This document shows positions 14,878-19,132 of a stretch of 19,132 nt of DNA, in pieces (position 1 is the first letter of the stretch; every line of letters starts with the position of its first letter). The notes beneath the pieces were generated by a model. The model was not told the origin of the DNA. It did no database searches and worked only from the letters and a program-made list of their open reading frames with translations. Both the position numbers and the translations under genes were made by a program. The DNA is from Candidatus Auribacterota bacterium (GTDB taxonomy: Bacteria; Auribacterota; JAFGBW01), in contig JAFGBW010000191.1 in the NCBI GenBank assembly GCA_016932965.1, positions 1 to 19,132 of the forward strand, given 5' to 3'.

Positions 14878-16644
14878 TCAAAGAGCCAATTCATTCATGT
14901 CTTTGTTCGTCAAGGGAATGAAAAAATACAGTGTGGTTTCCACATTCTGCTTGCTCCAAATATAGAGCTGAGTATTATGCAATTCCACAAGGCTTTTGGA
15001 AATGCATAATCCCAATCCCGTTCCCTGCATCCGTGTTTCAGAAGCATCCAATTGTTTAAACCGTTCAAAAATTTCAGGAAGTTTTGATTCAGGAATGCCT
15101 ATCCCTGTGTCTTTGACCATGACACACATGGTTCTATTCATAAACCTTTCATCCACGGGTATTGGCAACGGAGGAGACGATCGAATAAAGGGCATGGCAA
15201 AAAATTCAATAGAGCCCCGCTGTGTGAATTTACTGGCATTCGATGCCAGATTCAACAGCACTTGCTTGATACGCATACGGTCACCAAAGACCATTTTCAC
15301 TGAATTCACATCCGGGATCTTTAATTCAATGGCTTTTCCTAAAATCAAGGCCTTTGTGGCGGAGACCACTTCATGAATAAGGGGACTGAGGTCAAAATAC
15401 TCGCAGAATAATTCGAACTGACCCGCCTCCAATTTGCTGAAATCCAGCACATCATTGATGAGGGCAAGGAGGTGCTCCCCATTACCTTTGATCTCGCTGA
15501 AAAAATCTTTCGTGGCTGTTTCATGAACCCTTTTCAAACCCACTTGAGAAAATCCGATGATGGCGTTTAAAGGTGTCCGGAGTTCATGGGACATCATGCT
15601 GAGGAACCTGTTTTTTGCCTCATTGGCCGCCTTCAATTCCTTGTTTTTTTCCTGTAACGTGATATTTAAAGTTTCCAGTTCAGCGGTCCTGTCCAGGACT
15701 TTCCTCTCTAATTCAAGATTAAAGGACTGAATCTGCTGCAATGCCTGATCCAACTGGGAATTGGTTTTAGCCAGGCTGATATTCTGTTCTTCGATTTCTT
15801 TCTGGGAATGGATCAAGCGGTTCACCATGGTGTTAAAGCTATTGGATAAGATGGCCACTTCATCTTTAGAAGCAATTTCAATGTGGTGAGATTGATAATC
15901 TCCCTCTGTGATTTTTTCCGCCATTTGGGTGAGAAGGGTCAGCTTTCTTGTCAAAAACATGGTTTGGAGATAATAGAAGAAAAGCGCTAATATGATAACA
16001 GGTATGGAAAGTGATATAAAAAAACGCGTGCTTTCTTTCAAAGACTGATCCACGGCTTCAAAACTGACACCCAAATGAATATTACCGACATAGGGAGAGA
16101 CGGGTTCCATGGAAGAAATTTTTTCAGTTTTGGGACCGTCATCAAATGGTGAAAGAGCGACCATTTCATCCGGGAGATTGGAAGAAAGCATGAAATCGGT
16201 TTGATGGCTCACAGGTTGAATGATATGAACCATTTGCCTTGAATGAATGAAGTAAGAATAATCTTCCCTTAAGAATGACTTTTTTTTCAAGTAATCGGCA
16301 ACAGGGGCGGTATGAATATAGGTATCTGTGGACTCCGGCCCGCAGAAAATACTTTCATTGAATTTTTTTGAGTAAACGATGCAGTATTTGATATTACTGG
16401 CTTCAGAAAGGAACAGGTTGATCTTCTCTTCGATATTCTGTTTATCCCAGATTAAAATACTCAAAGCCAGATTTTGAGATAATAGTTCAGCGGAGCGGAC
16501 AGCAGTCTGTCTTATTTCAGCAAACTGCCTTTGTTTTTGATCCTTTAAAGTGAAAACGAATAGAATCGCAAGCAACAAGACTAAAAAAAACATGTTCTGG
16601 ATAAACGATTTTACCCAGAGTTTATGATAAAAAAAAACTTTCAT
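14878..16644 (-). CDS. Membrane sensor histidine kinase (orphan)
   Basis: This 588-residue two-component sensor kinase has transmembrane helix 1 at residues ~17-33 and an extracytoplasmic domain at ~35-205 that ends in a Cache-like strand pattern (VGNIHLGVSF). Transmembrane helix 2 is at ~207-230 and a HAMP linker at ~231-285 (LTRKLTLLTQMAEKI, DEVAILSNSFNTM). A long coiled coil follows at ~285-345. The HisKA phosphoacceptor is H353 in MSHELRTPLN. The ATP-binding domain has an N box (NLASNASKF, 465-473), G1 DTGIGIP (512-518), an F box FERFK (526-530) and G2 GTGLGL (541-546). All catalytic motifs are intact; the final strands after G2 are less typical. There is no receiver domain and no response regulator gene nearby, so its partner lies elsewhere. 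The ATG has TAGGA very close upstream. The gene diverges from the CheR-like gene across an 89-base shared promoter region, which hints at a functional link but does not prove one. Confidence 0.93.
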   Translation of the reverse strand: MKVFFYHKLWVKSFIQNMFFLVLLLAILFVFTLKDQKQRQFAEIRQTAVRSAELLSQNLALSILIWDKQNIEEKINLFLSEASNIKYCIVYSKKFNESIFCGPESTDTYIHTAPVADYLKKKSFLREDYSYFIHSRQMVHIIQPVSHQTDFMLSSNLPDEMVALSPFDDGPKTEKISSMEPVSPYVGNIHLGVSFEAVDQSLKESTRFFISLSIPVIILALFFYYLQTMFLTRKLTLLTQMAEKITEGDYQSHHIEIASKDEVAILSNSFNTMVNRLIHSQKEIEEQNISLAKTNSQLDQALQQIQSFNLELERKVLDRTAELETLNITLQEKNKELKAANEAKNRFLSMMSHELRTPLNAIIGFSQVGLKRVHETATKDFFSEIKGNGEHLLALINDVLDFSKLEAGQFELFCEYFDLSPLIHEVVSATKALILGKAIELKIPDVNSVKMVFGDRMRIKQVLLNLASNASKFTQRGSIEFFAMPFIRSSPPLPIPVDERFMNRTMCVMVKDTGIGIPESKLPEIFERFKQLDASETRMQGTGLGLCISKSLVELHNTQLYIWSKQNVETTLYFFIPLTNKDMNELAL

Positions 16645-16662
16645 TTTCCTAACGGATGATTC

Positions 16663-16705
16663 TTTACAGCCTATTCATTTTTAAATAATGTTAGATGCGA
16701 GTATA
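16663..16705. promoter_or_regulatory. Divergent promoter region between histidine kinase and CheR-like gene
   Basis: Plus strand: TTTACA (16663-16668), 17 bases, TAATGT (16686-16691), initiating near 16698 about 36 bases before the GTG at 16734. Minus strand: -10 candidate TATACT (16700-16705) with no good -35, initiating near 16693 for the kinase gene. The two would overlap and compete for polymerase. Confidence 0.4.
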
Positions 16706-16720
16706 TCTTATCCGATATTC

Positions 16721-16725
16721 AGGAG
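16721..16725 (+). promoter_or_regulatory. Ribosome binding site fixing the GTG start of the CheR-like gene
   Basis: AGGAG is followed by 8 bases and then GTG at 16734. This is the best-formed ribosome site on the plus strand in this region, and it places the hydrophobic leader inside the protein. Confidence 0.65.
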
Positions 16726-16733
16726 AAGTAAAA

Positions 16734-19132
16734 GTGTTATCTTTTTTTAAGCCAGTTGCATTCAATCTGATCGGTGACAAGGCGGCGTGCGACAAGTCTT
16801 TCAGAGGCACGAAGAAAGACACCCCTTTTTTAAAAAAAACTCTCCTGGCTGGATTAACCGTATTATTATTCCATTCCCCTTTCCCGTCTTATGCGGAATT
16901 ATTACCCATTGATATTCAGGCTGTTACGCTGGATTATTCTAAACCTGAAGATGACATTCTCCGTTTTTTTCTGAAAGAATTGGCTAAAACAGCTTACGAA
17001 GAAGGACATTATTCCAATGTACTGACCGATCCAAAAATGTTTGATGTATTTTTCAGGAATTTTACATACAAACCAGACTACCTCATTGATAAAATCCCTT
17101 TAAAGAAAACTTCAACCATCAGTAAAATGATCCAGGCCACATTGAGGGACTTGATTCCGCATTATGCGGAAGCTATTTTAACTGCCGACAAAGAATATTT
17201 TCTATTCTGCAACACTATCCGTGGCAATCATATTTTATGCATAACAAAAAAACCGTTATTCCAGCCGCTTTATGAAGACCTGCATCATGAATTATTCTTA
17301 TCCATTCTAACCGTAAAAAATTTTTTAAATAATATTTTAAGAGAACCTGTTTATTTCGAATCCCTTCAGAACACACCCAGCTTCGGCCGCTTGCTTCTTC
17401 AGGAGGTTCAACCTGTCAAATCCCCTTCTTTCTCCGACATAAACCTTCCCTATTTTATCGAAACCCTGCCTTCTCTGGGTTACGACGTAGCCAGTCTTGC
17501 CAACGAAGCCCGTTTTTTCAAGGGTGAAACGGAACAGGAAAGAGAATGGTGTTTCTATTCCCTTCCGATTGTCCAATATGCGGTCCGCGACAAAAAACAA
17601 TTGAACCATTTTTTCTTCAAGCTGGATGATCCCGTCTCCCTCAAACAGATTTTGGAATTATTAACGAATGAAAATGGCAAAGGAGCTACCCTCCTTAAAA
17701 AACACATTCAGTCATATATTTCGTTAAAACAAAACCATGAATTTCCGACCATGAATCCCCACGAAAAATTCAGCGAGTTTTTTGAAAACTTGCACTATTC
17801 CATCAATTATGACGCCATCCCTGCCGCCCATACAAGCAAACTCTATCAGAATGTGATCAATTATATATTAAGCCAGGGTATTTCTAATTTTAATGAATTA
17901 AGTAAAAATAAAGAGATGATCATAACCGTTATCAATAAATTTTTCACCCTGGGCACAACTTATTTTTTTCGCCATTGGAGTATGTTAAGCGATTTTCCTG
18001 ATCATCTTTCTGATGCGATTAAAGAGGCCAGATCGCATAAAAGACCTTTGAAAGTGTCCGTATTTGCCTGTTCCACAGGAGAAGAGGTCTTGACGATTGC
18101 GTTTTCCTTTCTGGATAAGGGAATCACTGATTTCACCATTTTAGGATCTGACATCAACGAAGCTTACATTGAGCAAGCCAAGAAAATGACCTATGCCATG
18201 CAGAATTTTGAAAGGATCCCAGACAACATCCGGGGTCCGGTTATAAAAAAATATTTCAAAAAAAATGGCGATGGAAATTATGAGATTAAGGATAAAGATT
18301 TTTTTAATAGACGGATTTCCTATATCGTTCTTGACATCACTAAACCCCTGCCTTCTGATCTGCCTAAGGAATGGGCTCCGCCTTATGATCTGATTTCCTG
18401 TCAGAACATCTTTCTCTATTTGAGTGATAAATTCGTGTCCCGCCTTTATAAGAATCTCCTGAAATTATTAAACGAAAACGGACTTTTTATTCTAGTGGAC
18501 AAAATTTATTCACACAATCTTCTGAAAAAATGCAACCTGTCCAGAAAAACCCTCCACATCAATGATATCATCATCAAATTGATCCCTCAAAAAATGACCG
18601 ATCAACAGATCTATCAATCTTTAAAAGAAATCAATAAAGAAGGACCGTATTCCTTTGCCGCCATTAGGCAGATCAATGATCTTGCTCTTTTTAATCCACC
18701 GCAAAAACGGGCTTGGTTTAAAGAACTGATGCATCAGAAAGGGGACCGTTCCTTGATCTATTATTTAGTCGGAAAAAATAATCTCAAACTGGGAGCATAC
18801 AGCGAGGCGGAAGAAGTTCTGACGAAGGGAATATGGCAAAGTCCCTATTTATTGAACAATTATTGGATGCTGGAAGAAGTCAAAAAAAAATTGGGGAAAA
18901 AATCAGACGCAGAATATCTGAATGTCATCAGCAAGGCCATCAAGCTCTTTTATAGCAACAGAGCGTATAAAGATTTGACGGAAATTCTGAATCTCTTTCA
19001 GAAAGCCATTAAAAAAGAGCCTGATAATATGCTGGGCTTCTATGTCTTCGGATATCAATTGATCCGATACGGACTTTTCCTTAAAGACAATAACGGATCA
19101 TTACTGGATTACGAACGATTCTTCAATCAGGC
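16734..19132 (+). CDS. CheR-type SAM methyltransferase with leader peptide and TPR-like tail (3' end outside window)
   Basis: About 799 residues are visible and the frame is open to the window edge. Residues ~34-55 form a hydrophobic leader (LLAGLTVLLFHSPFPSYA) after a basic region, like a signal peptide or anchor. Residues ~56-380 match nothing I know. From ~385 there is a CheR-like unit: an N-terminal helical part leading to TTYFFRHW (family form T-x-F-F-R), then the SAM-binding loop ACSTGEE (445-451), the acidic strand end GSDIN, DITKPLP, and DLISCQNIFLYL (552-563, family form DLIxCRNxLIYF). CheR enzymes methylate glutamates of chemoreceptors using S-adenosylmethionine. After ~640 there is a helical, TPR-like tail (YYLVGKNNLKLGAYSEAEEVLTKG), as in CheR-TPR proteins. 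A leader on a SAM-dependent enzyme is odd, because SAM is cytoplasmic; it may be an inner-membrane anchor. No chemotaxis genes are adjacent, so the target may not be a chemoreceptor. Confidence 0.8.
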   Translation, partial: MLSFFKPVAFNLIGDKAACDKSFRGTKKDTPFLKKTLLAGLTVLLFHSPFPSYAELLPIDIQAVTLDYSKPEDDILRFFLKELAKTAYEEGHYSNVLTDPKMFDVFFRNFTYKPDYLIDKIPLKKTSTISKMIQATLRDLIPHYAEAILTADKEYFLFCNTIRGNHILCITKKPLFQPLYEDLHHELFLSILTVKNFLNNILREPVYFESLQNTPSFGRLLLQEVQPVKSPSFSDINLPYFIETLPSLGYDVASLANEARFFKGETEQEREWCFYSLPIVQYAVRDKKQLNHFFFKLDDPVSLKQILELLTNENGKGATLLKKHIQSYISLKQNHEFPTMNPHEKFSEFFENLHYSINYDAIPAAHTSKLYQNVINYILSQGISNFNELSKNKEMIITVINKFFTLGTTYFFRHWSMLSDFPDHLSDAIKEARSHKRPLKVSVFACSTGEEVLTIAFSFLDKGITDFTILGSDINEAYIEQAKKMTYAMQNFERIPDNIRGPVIKKYFKKNGDGNYEIKDKDFFNRRISYIVLDITKPLPSDLPKEWAPPYDLISCQNIFLYLSDKFVSRLYKNLLKLLNENGLFILVDKIYSHNLLKKCNLSRKTLHINDIIIKLIPQKMTDQQIYQSLKEINKEGPYSFAAIRQINDLALFNPPQKRAWFKELMHQKGDRSLIYYLVGKNNLKLGAYSEAEEVLTKGIWQSPYLLNNYWMLEEVKKKLGKKSDAEYLNVISKAIKLFYSNRAYKDLTEILNLFQKAIKKEPDNMLGFYVFGYQLIRYGLFLKDNNGSLLDYERFFNQ

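Noticed and set aside
14997-15376. Plus-strand open frame within the histidine kinase gene
   Set aside because: It is antisense to the conserved ATP-binding domain, whose motifs show that the minus strand is coding.

Overview
This AT-rich window (roughly 40% GC by eye) is bacterial chromosome. It has 10 complete protein genes and two more cut by the window edges. I see no tRNA, rRNA, CRISPR array, insertion sequence or phage gene. Several genes carry Gram-negative-type signal peptides, and one is a very large exported protein whose leader ends in the sequence ALAP. Together with the mix of PilZ, B12-type radical SAM, TPR and CheR-like genes, this suggests an uncultured lineage such as Omnitrophota, or possibly a deltaproteobacterial-type or Nitrospirota-type group. 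That assignment is inference from leader style and gene content; no marker gene settles it.

Left part (1-5200): the C-terminal end of a PilZ (c-di-GMP-binding) protein, then an exported protein with a JAMM-like HxHP...SxxD metal motif. This converges, with a 13-base overlap, on a SprT-like/DUF2786 zinc-protease-fold protein. Next on the minus strand is a B12-binding radical SAM enzyme of the DUF4070 type, with a long helical C-terminal extension that contains a duplicated ~47-residue unit.

Middle (5300-12150): an exported protein of unknown function with a proline/glutamate-rich tail, then a 1353-residue exported protein with a complete HD-phosphohydrolase ligand set in its middle. Divergent from it is the housekeeping replication-recombination ATPase gene rarA (mgsA). 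The two divergent promoters interlock.

Right part (12090-19132): a minus-strand block with an exported TPR protein, a small lysine-rich ORF joined to it by an ATGA overlap, and a second TPR protein with ~40-residue repeats whose start is unclear. After a 456-base gap comes an orphan membrane histidine kinase. Divergent from the kinase is a CheR-type methyltransferase with a leader peptide, a long unknown N-terminal region and a TPR-like tail, running off the right edge.

Recurring theme: three genes (JAMM-like, HD and CheR-like) put an apparent export signal in front of a fold that normally works in the cytoplasm. PilZ, HD, histidine kinase and CheR-like functions all point to signalling, but no receptor, response regulator or cyclase is visible, so a joint pathway is not demonstrated.
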